Positions 47,184 through 56,898 are shown, numbered from the stretch's first letter. The stretch is 64,000 nucleotides of DNA from Rothia sp. (in: high G+C Gram-positive bacteria) (GCA_030524105.1 JAUNHE010000004.1:181336-245335); one strand, 5' to 3'. Program-made: numbers and translations. The notes: generated by a model from the letters alone, not told the origin.

Positions 47184-48578
47184 TTAAGAATCTGCGGAGT
47201 CACCCAGGGTAACCTCAAACTCCTGGCTGGAGCCACCGCGATTAACCGTAACCTTAACGCTAGTTCCCGGTTCTACCTGGCGGACTGCCGCTGTCAGCTC
47301 GCTGGCCTCGCTAATTGGCTTACCGTCAAAGGAGGTAATAACGTCACCGCTCTTAAGGCCTGCCTGCTGAGCTGGGCCACCGCTGTTGACTTCTTCAATG
47401 CGGGCGCCATCTCCAAAGACCTGGCTAGCGTCATCATTAGCCGGAGAGGTAGAAACGCTGGCTCCCAGCATGCCGTGGGAGGCTTCGCCATTGTCTATCA
47501 AGTCCTTGGCAATACGTTGGGCATAGTTGATGGGGATGGCAAAACCAACACCAATGTTTCCGCCCGAAGAAGAGCTGGAATCCGTCGAAGCGATAGCAAC
47601 GTTAACACCAATTACCTCACCCTTAGAGTTAACCAGGGCGCCACCGGAGTTACCGGGGTTAACGGCAGCATCGGTCTGTAGCACGTTAATAGAAATAGTC
47701 TGGCTGCTGCTGCTCTGACGCTGGCTGCTCTCGCCGGGCATCTGGAACTCAAAGGGAGATTCCTGGCTTCCAAAAGAATCTGAGCTATCCGCCTGCTGAT
47801 CTGACGCTTCAGAAGAAGCAATTTCTATGGTACGAGAAAGGGTTGAGATAATACCGTCTGTCACCGTATTCTCTAGGCCTAAGGGTGCACCAATAGCTAT
47901 GGAGGCATCCCCAACGTTAAGTTTGTCTGAGTCTCCCAAGGTGGCCGGAGTTAATTCAAGCCCACTCGTGTCAATTTTGATCACGGCCAGGTCGCTGGTG
48001 GGGTCTGTACCCACAATTTCTGCCTTCCGGACGGTGCCGTTGGAGAGCTGAACCTCAATGCTGGCCTTTGTAGACTGCCCATCAAGGGTGACCACGTGAG
48101 TATTGGTCAGAATGTGCCCTTGAGAATCTAAAATAATACCTGAACCAGAACCAGAAGATGATCCGCTTACCACCCCAATCGTAACGACTGAAGGAGTTGC
48201 CTTTGCGGCCGCAGCGGTAATTTCATTGACAGAATCAGTGTTATTAACAATGGTGGTACCGGTGTGGGAGGTGCTCAGCGAAGCCGTCGAGGAACCTGAA
48301 GAGAAGCTGCTTGCCCCAGCTCCTACTCCCCCACCAATCAGGGCAGCTAAGGCTGCTGAAGCCAGCAGGACCTTGGTGGTGTGCTTCTTATGAGGCTGCT
48401 CTTCCTCCGGAAAGCTGGCCTGAGTGGGCAGGGGCTGGGTGTATTGATAGTTACTTTCTTGCTGGCCTTGACCGGCCTGATTCTGCTGATAGGAGCCAGC
48501 GTAGCCAGAATTGAGCTGCTGGTAATTTTCGGTAGCTGGCTCGGGATTGCCTGAATCGTGCGAAGGATTCTGTGTCAT
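47184..48578 (-). CDS. HtrA/DegP-like membrane-anchored serine protease with PDZ domain
   Basis: A 464-residue protein. A Gln/Asn-rich cytoplasmic tail (1-65) leads to one membrane helix (KVLLASAALAALIGGGVGAG). The trypsin-like domain has catalytic His in ILTNTHVVT, Asp in TSDLAVIKID and Ser in NPGNSGGALV, with a Ser/Gln-rich insertion between Asp and Ser. A PDZ domain (EVNSGGPAQQAGLKSGDVITSF) closes it. It acts outside the membrane on misfolded or stress-related proteins. Confidence 0.92.
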   Translation of the reverse strand: MTQNPSHDSGNPEPATENYQQLNSGYAGSYQQNQAGQGQQESNYQYTQPLPTQASFPEEEQPHKKHTTKVLLASAALAALIGGGVGAGASSFSSGSSTASLSTSHTGTTIVNNTDSVNEITAAAAKATPSVVTIGVVSGSSSGSGSGIILDSQGHILTNTHVVTLDGQSTKASIEVQLSNGTVRKAEIVGTDPTSDLAVIKIDTSGLELTPATLGDSDKLNVGDASIAIGAPLGLENTVTDGIISTLSRTIEIASSEASDQQADSSDSFGSQESPFEFQMPGESSQRQSSSSQTISINVLQTDAAVNPGNSGGALVNSKGEVIGVNVAIASTDSSSSSGGNIGVGFAIPINYAQRIAKDLIDNGEASHGMLGASVSTSPANDDASQVFGDGARIEEVNSGGPAQQAGLKSGDVITSFDGKPISEASELTAAVRQVEPGTSVKVTVNRGGSSQEFEVTLGDSADS

Positions 48579-48906
48579 GTGTTAACCTTTTCCTTGTTTT
48601 GAACCTCAGGAGCTTGGCCAAGGAGATTCAACGCTAGCTCATCATTGCTGTATTGAAGTTCAGTCATAAAAACTTTTCTCCATCAACTATCTACCATCCC
48701 GCTGTGTCTGGCTTGAGCTTATTCTGAAAGTTCACTGATAGAGCAATATTTTCGGGTAATTATTAGCCTGCTCTCAGCCTATTTTCGATTCCGTGCCAGG
48801 CTGCGCTTGAGGTGAACTTTTGGGAAGCTACTTTTAATTCCAGTCGTCAAGTCCTTAGAATAAGTCTAGGATCGCCTCCACTTAGCAGCAGAAAGAAGTA
48901 GTGATC
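48579..48906. other. divergent promoter region between htrA and the TPM gene
   Basis: About 330 bp without a gene. A TAGAAT at 48856-48861 is a plausible -10 for the plus-strand TPM gene. No repeat or operator is evident. Confidence 0.4.
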
Positions 48907-50907
48907 ATGCCTCTAGACCGGCCCCGGCTTGCACTCCTGACTACCTGCGCAGCTTTAAGCATATTTTCGTTTTCACCAGCCCTGGCACAGGCACCCATGG
49001 ATATTGATCCCGGAGTCCGTATTGAGGATACTTCCGGGGTGATCAGTGACAGCTCCCAGGTAGAGCAGGCTATCGACCAGCTAGCGCAGGATCATTCGGC
49101 CAATCTTTACGTCGTGACCCTGGATCGTTTTGAAGATCCAAGCCAGGCCCAGGCCTGGGTACAAACCCTAGCCTCAACCAACAATATGGGCAGCAATGAT
49201 CTTGTACTAGCTATTGCCACCCAAGAACGAACCGCCTACTTTATGGCCGGCAGCACCGGCCTCCTCTCTGAAGAAGAAACCAACAAGATCTATAGCCAGG
49301 ATATTTTTCCTTACCTGCGTGACTCGGATTATCAGGGTGCCGCCCTAGCAGCTGCCCAAGGTATTTCTGACACACTTACTGGTGGTTCAGCTTTAAGCCC
49401 GGGTTCACCCGGTGCAGTGGCCACCGGTGTAGGTGTTCTGGGCGGTATTGGCCTTCTAGCTGGCGGCGGAGCCTACCTGCTCCATAAAAAACGGCATAAA
49501 CAGGCCAAAAGAACTCCTGTAAAGCCTGTGAAGTCAGCCCCAGCTGGTCCGCCGGCAGCAGTCGCTTCCCTGCCTCAGTTACGGCAGGAAGCAGGTAAGC
49601 TACTTGTTGCCACCGATGACGCCATTGCCCATTCCTTACAGGAAATTGAATTTGCTCAAATGCAGTACGGAGCCCAGGCTGTTGCCCCTTTTAAGGCGGC
49701 TATCGACCGGGCTAAAGAAAACCTACGGCATTCCTTTCAACTGCAAAAACAGTTAGAGGACGACATTCCCGATACTGAGGCGGACCAGCGCCAGTGGCTG
49801 GGAGAAATTATAAGCCGCTGCCAGCAGGCCCAGCAGGTTTTGCAAGAACAGGTAGATAACTTTACCCAGCTTCGCCAGCTCGAAGAGCAGGCTCCCCAGG
49901 TTCTTCAGAAGCTTAAGGAGCAGCTAGCTGAGCTGGGCAGTCATTTTGACCAGGGCCAGGCCAGCCTAGAGAGGCTAGTAGCTAACTACGATTCCAGCGC
50001 GCTAAACCCTATAGCGGACAATATAGAAGAGGCCAGGGCAAGAGAAGAATTTGCGGCAGAAGCTGTGCAAGCCGCCCAAGCCCTCCTGGAGACTGATCGC
50101 TCGCAGGCTATTTTAGAAATCCGAGCAGGCGAAGAGGCTTTAGGGCAGGTCAAGGGGCTCCTGGCCGCTATCAGCAGCAGGGAAACAGAGCTTAATCAAG
50201 CCAAGCAGTCTTTGGACCAAGCTATCCTACTGGCCCAGCGTGACGTTGCCCAGGCCCAAGAGCTTGCCAAGAGCCAGACGCAGGGGCAGCTGGCTGGGGC
50301 AGCAGCAGGGGTTGCCGTGGTTATCACAGAAATCCAGGCTGCCCGTCAGCGCAAACGAATAGATCCGCTGCTTCTTGCCCAGCAGCTGGATCAGGCCCGC
50401 GAGGATTTGGATCAAGCCCTAGGCTCTGTCCGTCAGCTTCAGGAACAAGAAAACGCTGCCCGGGCCCGCCTTAACCACACTTTGATTTCTGCCCAGGCTA
50501 AGGTTTCTGCCGCTGCTGATTACGTGTGGGCCCGCCGCGGTAGGGTGCAGGCCCAGGCCCGTACCCGTTTGCGGGAGGCCGAAAGGCATCTAGATCAGGC
50601 TCAGCAGCTCAGGGCAAGTGACCCTTTAGAGGCCCTAAACCAGGCTAATAATGCCATCCGGTTGGCAGATGAAGCCCAGAAAATAGCCAGCCAGGATGTC
50701 GATTTTTTTAACCATGATTCCTGGGGCTCAGGCAGGTCCAATAACTCGGCCCTGCTAGGGGGTATTCTCTTAGGAACCCTGCTCGGTGGTGCTGATCATA
50801 AGGATTCCGGTCATTTTGGTGGCAGCTTTGGCACTGGTTTTGGTGGCGGCTTCGGTGGTGGTTTTGGCGGTGGCTTTAACGGCCCTGGGGCTGGAGGAAC
50901 CTTCTAG
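48907..50907 (+). CDS. TPM-domain protein with long coiled coil and Gly-rich tail
   Basis: A 666-residue protein. A signal peptide (ending ALAQA) is followed by a TPM domain (RIEDTSGVISDSSQVEQAI; DLVLAIATQERTAYFMAGS; about 40-165), a membrane helix near 170-195, a roughly 400-residue Gln/Ala/Glu-rich coiled coil, and a C-terminal Gly/Phe repeat (GFGGGFGG). Proteins of this design are common in actinobacteria beside pspA and may act in envelope maintenance. ATG 48907 was chosen because AGAAAGAAG is correctly spaced; GTG 48901 is too close to it. Confidence 0.8.
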   Translation: MPLDRPRLALLTTCAALSIFSFSPALAQAPMDIDPGVRIEDTSGVISDSSQVEQAIDQLAQDHSANLYVVTLDRFEDPSQAQAWVQTLASTNNMGSNDLVLAIATQERTAYFMAGSTGLLSEEETNKIYSQDIFPYLRDSDYQGAALAAAQGISDTLTGGSALSPGSPGAVATGVGVLGGIGLLAGGGAYLLHKKRHKQAKRTPVKPVKSAPAGPPAAVASLPQLRQEAGKLLVATDDAIAHSLQEIEFAQMQYGAQAVAPFKAAIDRAKENLRHSFQLQKQLEDDIPDTEADQRQWLGEIISRCQQAQQVLQEQVDNFTQLRQLEEQAPQVLQKLKEQLAELGSHFDQGQASLERLVANYDSSALNPIADNIEEARAREEFAAEAVQAAQALLETDRSQAILEIRAGEEALGQVKGLLAAISSRETELNQAKQSLDQAILLAQRDVAQAQELAKSQTQGQLAGAAAGVAVVITEIQAARQRKRIDPLLLAQQLDQAREDLDQALGSVRQLQEQENAARARLNHTLISAQAKVSAAADYVWARRGRVQAQARTRLREAERHLDQAQQLRASDPLEALNQANNAIRLADEAQKIASQDVDFFNHDSWGSGRSNNSALLGGILLGTLLGGADHKDSGHFGGSFGTGFGGGFGGGFGGGFNGPGAGGTF

Positions 50908-50985
50908 GCATCCGGATCCGATGGAGTAAGAAGAGAATCAAAAGACTGGCACACCCTGTGGCAGCAGAACAGAAAAGGTAGATTC

Positions 50986-51702
50986 ATGGTAAAACAAACT
51001 ATTTTTAGCCGTATTGCTCAATTAACAAAAGCTAATATTAATGCTCTGCTTGATGCAGCTGAAGACCCCGAGAAAATGCTTGATCAGATGGTGCGCGATT
51101 ACACCAACAGTATTGCCGAGGCGGAGCAGGCTGTGGCACAAACCATTGGCAATCTACGTATGCTAGAAGAAGACTACGCCGAAGATCTGCGCGAGGCAGA
51201 GCAGTGGGGCAGCAAGGCCTTAGTTGCCTCTAACAAGGCTGATGAACTGCGGGCTCAGGCAGATACAGCCAATGCCGATAAGTTTGACAATCTGGCTAAG
51301 GTTGCCCTAGACCGCCAGCTTAAGGCCGAGAAAGAAGCGGCCCAGGTTAAGCCCCAGATTGACTCCCAAACCCAGGTTGTTGAGCAGCTCAAAGAGGGCC
51401 TAGAAAAGATGCGCAGCAAGCTGCGTGATATTACCTCCAAGCGGGATGAACTGCTGGCCCGCCAAAAGACCGCTAAGGCCCAGTCTCAGGTTAACGATGC
51501 CCTCAAATCCTTTGACGTCATGGACCCAAGTTCTGAACTTTCTCGTTTTGAAGAGAAGGTGCGCCGGGAGGAGGCCAAGGTTCGTGGCCAGCAGGAGCTG
51601 GCAGCATCGTCGCTGGACGCTCAGTTTAATGACCTAGAGGAGTTGAGCCGTCAAAGCGAGCTAGAGGCCAGATTGGCAGCGCTGAAAGAGAAAAAAGCGT
51701 AA
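50986..51702 (+). CDS. pspA: PspA/IM30 family membrane-stress protein
   Basis: A 238-residue, almost fully helical ESCRT-III-like protein that binds and stabilises stressed membranes. The N-terminal amphipathic segment IFSRIAQLTKANINALLDAAEDPEKMLDQM, given here in two parts IFSRIAQLTKANIN and ALLDAAEDPEKML, is diagnostic. It follows the TPM gene by 78 bp on the same strand, suggesting a joint envelope-stress role. Confidence 0.92.
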   Translation: MVKQTIFSRIAQLTKANINALLDAAEDPEKMLDQMVRDYTNSIAEAEQAVAQTIGNLRMLEEDYAEDLREAEQWGSKALVASNKADELRAQADTANADKFDNLAKVALDRQLKAEKEAAQVKPQIDSQTQVVEQLKEGLEKMRSKLRDITSKRDELLARQKTAKAQSQVNDALKSFDVMDPSSELSRFEEKVRREEAKVRGQQELAASSLDAQFNDLEELSRQSELEARLAALKEKKA

Positions 51703-51707
51703 TCTGG

Positions 51708-52346
51708 TTATTCCTCTCTCGCCCTTCCCGGAGGCTGGGCCAGGCGGCTTTTGATGTGCTGAGTCAGCATTTCTAAGGCTACCGGGTTGGTTCCGCCTTC
51801 GGGAATAATAATGTCTGCCTGGCGTTTGGAGGGTTCTACGTAGAGCTCGTGCATAGGTTTGACCGTTGCCAGGTACTGCTGTTCAACAGATTCTAGGCTG
51901 CGCTGACGCTCCAGAACGTCCCGACGGATCCGGCGCAGAATACGCACGTCAGCATCGGTATCAACAAAAACTTTGATGTCGCAGCGGGAGGCTATTGCTT
52001 TTTGGGCAAAGATAAGAATACCTTCCACCACAATAATAGGGCGGGGTTCAATGCTCATCTGCTGGTCTGATCTGTTGTGGTTACTGTAATCATAGATGGG
52101 GCTGCAAATGCTTTGGCCCGCTAGCAGCTGGTCAAGCTGCTCCAGGAGGAGGTCGTTATCAAAGGCTTCTGGGGCGTCGTAGTTGAGCAGGCAACGCTGC
52201 TGGTAGCTGAGGTGATCCTGCCGTTTGTAGTAGTTGTCGTGGTAGAGCAGGGCCACCTGTTGGGGAAAGGAAGCCCTCAAGGCCTGGGTGAGGGTAGTTT
52301 TTCCGGATCCGCTTCCTCCGGCTATCCCTACAACAAGTGGTTTCAT
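51708..52346 (-). CDS. udk: uridine kinase
   Basis: A 212-residue enzyme phosphorylating uridine and cytidine in pyrimidine salvage. P-loop GIAGGSGSGKTTL starts at residue 8; HDNYYKRQDHL, PIYDYSNHNR and RRIRRDVLERQR are the substrate and lid motifs. ATG 52346 follows GAGGGGAG; the upstream 48 in-frame codons lie outside the conserved fold. Converges with pspA with a 5-bp gap. Confidence 0.94.
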   Translation of the reverse strand: MKPLVVGIAGGSGSGKTTLTQALRASFPQQVALLYHDNYYKRQDHLSYQQRCLLNYDAPEAFDNDLLLEQLDQLLAGQSICSPIYDYSNHNRSDQQMSIEPRPIIVVEGILIFAQKAIASRCDIKVFVDTDADVRILRRIRRDVLERQRSLESVEQQYLATVKPMHELYVEPSKRQADIIIPEGGTNPVALEMLTQHIKSRLAQPPGRAREE

Positions 52347-52451
52347 GGGCTCCCCTCTTTCTCTCCCAGGACCAGCTCTATTTTTGCACGTGAATAAGGC
52401 AGAAGCCAGCTGACGTCGGCTCTTGCCCTGCCCCGTTTTAAATAGGTATAA

Positions 52452-52488
52452 GGCCCTGTGGCTAACCCCAAAAAGAAGCCACAGGGCC
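52452..52488. terminator. long hairpin between udk and the Tat-secreted gene
   Basis: Perfect 12-bp stem GGCCCTGTGGCT / AGCCACAGGGCC with a 13-base loop, 42 bp past the stop of the secreted-protein gene. No U-run follows directly on the minus strand. Confidence 0.6.
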
Positions 52489-52529
52489 ATACAGTCAGGG
52501 TGGGCTATCGCACCCCACCTCTAACGGTC

Positions 52530-53321
52530 TTAAGAAGTACAGTTACAGGGGTCAGTGGAATAGCGGAAGGTGCTAACGTAGATCTGCTGGTGGTTGTAGC
52601 TTGTACCGCGCATCCAGGCTTCGTTCCAGTAGTCAATGGTCACGGAGTTGACCGGTCCTGCACTATCAAAACGGACCAGGCCAACAGCCTCAGTCTGATA
52701 CGCACCTTCGTGGCTGTTATCGCTACCGGAGGTGCCGGGCACGTGGGTGGAGACAACCTCAACTCCAGTACCGACCGGGGTAACGGTCACGTTGCCAACG
52801 GCAGCACTGTAGGGAGTGGCGGTCCAGGCGGCCCCGCTACTAGAAACGCGCACACCGTCCTGATAACGGTCAGATGTATCTATGGTCTGCTGTGAGTCAA
52901 TATCCTGGATCCAGAAGGACAGGCAGTAGACGGTACGGGGGAAGGTTAGGGTTAGGGTGCTTCCTTTTCCGCGCTGGTTATCACCGCTCTGGGACATGAT
53001 GTACCAGGCCTGGTTAGGGTAAACCGGCAAGGCACCTAAGGTTTTAGTTCGACCATTGCGGGTGGGGCTAAAGAGGCCGTCATCAAGGTTGGTGCCGTTT
53101 GCAACCACCTGGTTTTTGGTAGTTCCAGCCAGGGTGCCGGTTAGGTTTGCCCCGCTGCTACCGCTATTGGCCCAGCTGGATTCCTGGTAAACGCACTGGG
53201 AGGCTGCATAAGCCGGTACAGCTGAGGCAGCAACAACTGCGGGGGCAGCCCAGGCGGCACCGCGCACCAGCGAGCGCCTATTAATATTTCCATCTTGTTT
53301 TTCTGGGGTCACAAGATTCAT
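52530..53321 (-). CDS. Tat-exported protein of unknown function
   Basis: A 263-residue protein with a clear twin-arginine signal, NRRSLVRGAAWAAPAVVAAS, ending AYAAS near residue 42. The mature part is Ser/Thr/Gly-rich with predicted beta structure, holding LTLTFPRTVYCLSFWIQDID in the middle and a C-terminal CNCTS. Three or four cysteines could form disulfides. I recognise no family; the fold may be a jelly roll or adhesin-like. It stands alone, between a hairpin and a long AT-rich upstream region. Confidence 0.7.
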   Translation of the reverse strand: MNLVTPEKQDGNINRRSLVRGAAWAAPAVVAASAVPAYAASQCVYQESSWANSGSSGANLTGTLAGTTKNQVVANGTNLDDGLFSPTRNGRTKTLGALPVYPNQAWYIMSQSGDNQRGKGSTLTLTFPRTVYCLSFWIQDIDSQQTIDTSDRYQDGVRVSSSGAAWTATPYSAAVGNVTVTPVGTGVEVVSTHVPGTSGSDNSHEGAYQTEAVGLVRFDSAGPVNSVTIDYWNEAWMRGTSYNHQQIYVSTFRYSTDPCNCTS

Positions 53322-53830
53322 CCGTGTTCTCTTTCCTTATATTTATCTGCCGCACAAGTGGGCACGTGTTATCTAAAGATAGTGCTAGCCAAGATGTCCC
53401 TAAAATACGGGGAAAGTTTAATGTGCTAACGAAGCCTCTAGACTCAAATGAGTATAGTCAAACAGTAACATCTTATTTTACAAATATGTGCGAACAACAC
53501 TTGCAAGTTCAAGTATCGCCCCGGCGTTACCCTGGGGTAAAAATACAAAAGAGACCCCGCTACATCCTGGTTTTTAGGGCATTTTTTGCACAAAAAGCTG
53601 CTAATAGATCTGCAAAGAAATTTGTATATATCCTAGTCAAATCAAAAAAGTTAGAGTAATTTTTTGGGCAGCAAATCCCTTATAAAACTAGTGAACACCT
53701 ACCCTACCAACCGTTATTTTTACAACATAACGTTGCCCTGCAGTCCAGCCGAACCTTTTAATTTGATTAAGATTACATATAGCTAACCTGAGTTTTACCC
53801 GACACATCTTTGGTTATTGAAGAGGAAACC
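53322..53830. other. 509-bp AT-rich intergenic region
   Basis: Lies between the Tat-secreted gene and the 3' end of the SGNH/LGFP gene. It should hold the promoter of the secreted-protein gene. A 111-codon open frame on the plus strand has no ribosome-binding site and no protein-like composition. Nothing else is seen. Confidence 0.45.
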
Positions 53831-55819
53831 TTACCTGCTTACCCAGGTGCCGCGCTCTGCGGTCCAGTTAATGGTTTGGCCGTGGGAAAAACGGACTTTA
53901 GTGATACCGTCGCTATCAATAAATTCATCGGTGAGTGGGTAACCCAAAATATCGGTGTAACCTTTAGTACGCCAGTGCCAGTAGATGGCACCTTGAGAGT
54001 TAAGCCGGTGGGCACCGGTTTGGGGTGAAAACCAAATTCCGCTTTCTTGGCCCTGGGCTGAGCGGAAGTATTGCACGCTGCCTTCTTCGCCGGCCTTAAG
54101 TTCGTTAGTGCAGGGGAACCCTATGGTGTGGCCGTGTCCTAGGTCAACCCAGCGCTCAAAGATGGCACCGTGCCCGTTGATCATGTGCACTCCGGTGGTA
54201 CCGGACCAATAAAAACGGTTCTGCACCCCGTCTTTGGAGAAAACCTGCCGCCGCCCGTGGGCGTAGGCGGCTTCGTCCTCGGTGGGAAAACCGTAGGTGA
54301 CGCTGCCGCCGCCGGCAAGAAAGTATTTGCCGATTGCTCCGTGTTCACGAACAATATGGGTGCGGCGTAGTTGGGGTGTCCAGTAGAAGGAGTACTGGCC
54401 TCCGCTTGCTAGCTTAAAACGCTGTAGGGCACCGCCGGGTATATCGGTCTCTGCGCTCATGGGGTAGCCGTAGGTTTTGTGGTAACCGCCGGCTAGGTAT
54501 TTTTGGCCAATGGCGCTTGTCATTTTGACCGGGTGGGCACCTAGTTCTGGGTACCAGTAGAAGGCTTGGTCTTTTGAGAATTCTTGGGCTACCGCGCCGT
54601 CACCAAGATCTAATTCGTTGCTGAGGGGAACCCCGTAGCGGGCAGTGCCGCCCGTATTGGAGTGGGCAGCGCCGATGCCGCCAATGAGGGTGTACCCCAG
54701 GGCTGCTTGCTGGAGAGACTGGGCAAAGTGTGGTGCAAAGTAGTCTTGCCCTTGCTGGTTAAGATGCACCTGGTCTCGCAGGCGCTGGTGGGCCCGGTAG
54801 TCGCTGATCCAGTATTTAAAGGAGATAAAGCTGACTTTTTCTTGCTGGGCCAGCTTGGCTAGCTTTTGGCTCACTTTGGCCCGCTTCTCTTCTTGAGCGT
54901 CCTTGCGGGAGAGGACGTCGCTGATGACGATTCTGGACTGCGGATAAGCCTGCTGGAGTTTTTGCAGGGTTTTCCTGGCTGCCTGGATGAGCTCTTCTGG
55001 GTTTTGATCTATCAGAACGTCGTTTCCGGAGCCTTGTAGGTAGACGATGGCTGGGTCTCCCTGGGGCAGGTACCAGTCGTTACCAACAACCCCTTGAAAG
55101 TAGGAGGGGCAGGTTTTGGCTCGGCTGGCCAGGTAGCCGGTACCACCGCAGCGAAAATAGGTGGCTTTATAACCTGCCTCTTTGAAGCCTTGCCCTATCC
55201 AGGATTGCTCAAAGACTTGGGATTCGCCAATAACTAGGGCGTCTTCTTTGCCCAGGGTGCGGTCTGCATTGCGTACTAGCTGGGATCCTGCGTCGTAGAA
55301 GTAGGTGCCGTTTTTAAAGGAGGTTTGTAGCCCTTGGGGGCTACTGCTAGTTTTGAGGGGGGCTCCCCAGTTGCCGCGCTCTTTGGTCAGCCAGGTCTGG
55401 TAGACCTGCTTGGCCAGGGGGTAGGGCCCGGAGCTGGGTGAGTAGAGAACAACTGCCTGCTGGTAGTGTTGGGCCCAGTAGCCGCCGCCAATGCCGGTCA
55501 TTGTGCCCTGCGGGTTCCCCAGTTTCCAGTCTCTTGCTACCTGGAGGATTTCTTCGCTGATGCTTGAGCGGGATTGGGCTGGAACCTTGTCTATTTTGTC
55601 CTGGTTTTTTCCTCCGGTTTTATAGGGCAGGGAGAAGTCATAGCCGGGGGCCCCACTTTTAATGTTTTCTTCTATTTGGCTGCTCTGCCTAGGCTCTGAG
55701 TTGGTTTGGGCTTGGGCAGGCTGTATTAGGCTGCAGCTGCTGAGGGCAACAAGCAGCGTTGCCGTTGCTTTGCTGGCTCTGGTTTTACGGTCGGCTATTT
55801 TTTGCTGGTTTTGTGGCAT
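53831..55819 (-). CDS. secreted SGNH hydrolase-like protein with LGFP repeats
   Basis: A 662-residue protein. A signal peptide (ending PAQAQ) leads to an N-terminal section with LGFP-like elements, then an SGNH-type core: ALVIGESQVFEQSW (block I with GES in place of GDS), IVYLQGSGNDVL (block III) and LRDQVHLNQQGQDYF (Asp and His of block V). About 280 C-terminal residues contain at least five LGFP repeats (YGVPLS, YGYPMS, YGFPTE, IGFPCT, LGYPLT), which are wall-binding modules. Probably an esterase held at the cell surface. ATG 55819 follows GGGGAAG. Confidence 0.82.
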   Translation of the reverse strand: MPQNQQKIADRKTRASKATATLLVALSSCSLIQPAQAQTNSEPRQSSQIEENIKSGAPGYDFSLPYKTGGKNQDKIDKVPAQSRSSISEEILQVARDWKLGNPQGTMTGIGGGYWAQHYQQAVVLYSPSSGPYPLAKQVYQTWLTKERGNWGAPLKTSSSPQGLQTSFKNGTYFYDAGSQLVRNADRTLGKEDALVIGESQVFEQSWIGQGFKEAGYKATYFRCGGTGYLASRAKTCPSYFQGVVGNDWYLPQGDPAIVYLQGSGNDVLIDQNPEELIQAARKTLQKLQQAYPQSRIVISDVLSRKDAQEEKRAKVSQKLAKLAQQEKVSFISFKYWISDYRAHQRLRDQVHLNQQGQDYFAPHFAQSLQQAALGYTLIGGIGAAHSNTGGTARYGVPLSNELDLGDGAVAQEFSKDQAFYWYPELGAHPVKMTSAIGQKYLAGGYHKTYGYPMSAETDIPGGALQRFKLASGGQYSFYWTPQLRRTHIVREHGAIGKYFLAGGGSVTYGFPTEDEAAYAHGRRQVFSKDGVQNRFYWSGTTGVHMINGHGAIFERWVDLGHGHTIGFPCTNELKAGEEGSVQYFRSAQGQESGIWFSPQTGAHRLNSQGAIYWHWRTKGYTDILGYPLTDEFIDSDGITKVRFSHGQTINWTAERGTWVSR

Positions 55820-56151
55820 TATTGTGAGCTTCCCCTATGCTCTGGCAGCAGCTGGCCCAGTCGCTGCCCTATGTTTGTGGTTCTTCTGCCAGTTTTGCTG
55901 GCCCTCTTTGCTGCGGTGCTGGCTAATATCCGCTCTATGCTGTCTATACTTACCAACATAATAGGGGAAATTTGTAGGCTATGTCGTTAGTTTTGTGGCC
56001 AAAATTACAAAAATAAAGGGCGCTTACTAAATAATTGGTTTATCAAGCTGGCTAGGACAGCCTTAGCTTAGCGATCATTTACGTGAGGCTGATGTGCTAG
56101 TGACGCTATGCTGGCTAGAATGGCTGGCAGGAAAGGGCTAGATTAAGGGGT
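55820..56151. other. intergenic region with divergent promoters
   Basis: 332 bp between the SGNH/LGFP gene and the VIT1-type gene. Promoters for both are expected; TATTATG on the minus strand near 55955-55965 is a possible -10. No gene or repeat is supported. Confidence 0.4.
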
Positions 56152-56898
56152 ATGACAAGCCAACCTGTTCAAGAAAATTCTACAGCCCACCCCGGTGAGG
56201 CCCACCTTAGTGGTGGCGCCTACCAAGAGAAGCTTAACCGTCTGCGTGCTGCCGTATTGGGCTCTAACGACGGTATTGTTTCTGTTGCTGCCACCGTGGT
56301 GGGTGTGGCTGGTGCCACCACCGATACTGCCGCTATTGCTATTGCTGCTGCCGCCGCCGTGGTGGGTGGTTCTATTTCTATGGCGCTGGGTGAGTATGTT
56401 TCGGTCTCTTCGCAGGTTGATAGCCAAGAAGCCCTGATTGCTAAGGAAACTGCCGAGTTACGGGACATGCCTGAGCATGAGCTTGACGAGCTGACTGGCC
56501 TTTTGACTGAGCGCGGTATCAGTTATGCTACTGCCCGCAAGGCCGCTCTTGAGATGACCGAAAAAAATGCCCTTAAAACCCATCTCCATTTTGAGTTGGG
56601 CCTGGATGCTGACGATATTCCTTCGCCTTGGTCTGCTGCTTTTGCTTCTGCCGGGGCTTTCCTGCTTGGTGCCCTGCTACCAACCTTGCTTATTCTTCTT
56701 TTCCCGGCCTCCATCCGGATTCCAGTTACCTTTGCCGGTGTCTTACTTGCTTTAGCCGTTACTGGAACTCTGGGAGCTAAATGGGGTGGCTCCCCCCGTT
56801 ACGGTAAGGCAGCCCTGCGGGTGGTTGTTGGTGGCGCCTTGGCTTTGGCTGTTACTTTTGCGGTTGGTTCCCTCTTGGGGGCAAGCGGGGTCGTCTAA
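56152..56898 (+). CDS. VIT1/CCC1 transporter family protein
   Basis: A 248-residue membrane protein of the VIT family (iron/manganese transport out of the cytosol). The first helix region RLRAAVLGSNDGIVSVAATVVGVAGA is given here as two motifs LGSNDGIVS and AATVVGVAGA; GGSISMALGEYVSVSSQ is the second conserved stretch, with Met and Glu metal ligands. A cytoplasmic loop (about 85-140) and three C-terminal helices complete the family topology. Followed by a bidirectional hairpin. Confidence 0.9.
   Translation: MTSQPVQENSTAHPGEAHLSGGAYQEKLNRLRAAVLGSNDGIVSVAATVVGVAGATTDTAAIAIAAAAAVVGGSISMALGEYVSVSSQVDSQEALIAKETAELRDMPEHELDELTGLLTERGISYATARKAALEMTEKNALKTHLHFELGLDADDIPSPWSAAFASAGAFLLGALLPTLLILLFPASIRIPVTFAGVLLALAVTGTLGAKWGGSPRYGKAALRVVVGGALALAVTFAVGSLLGASGVV

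Noticed and set aside
50810..50900. Short tandem repeats of GGTGGCTTC type
   Set aside because: They encode the Gly/Phe-rich tail of the TPM protein and are coding repeats, not a separate element or CRISPR.
53324..53659. 111-codon plus-strand open frame in the AT-rich gap
   Set aside because: It starts inside the promoter region of the divergent Tat-secreted gene, has no ribosome-binding site and no recognisable domain.
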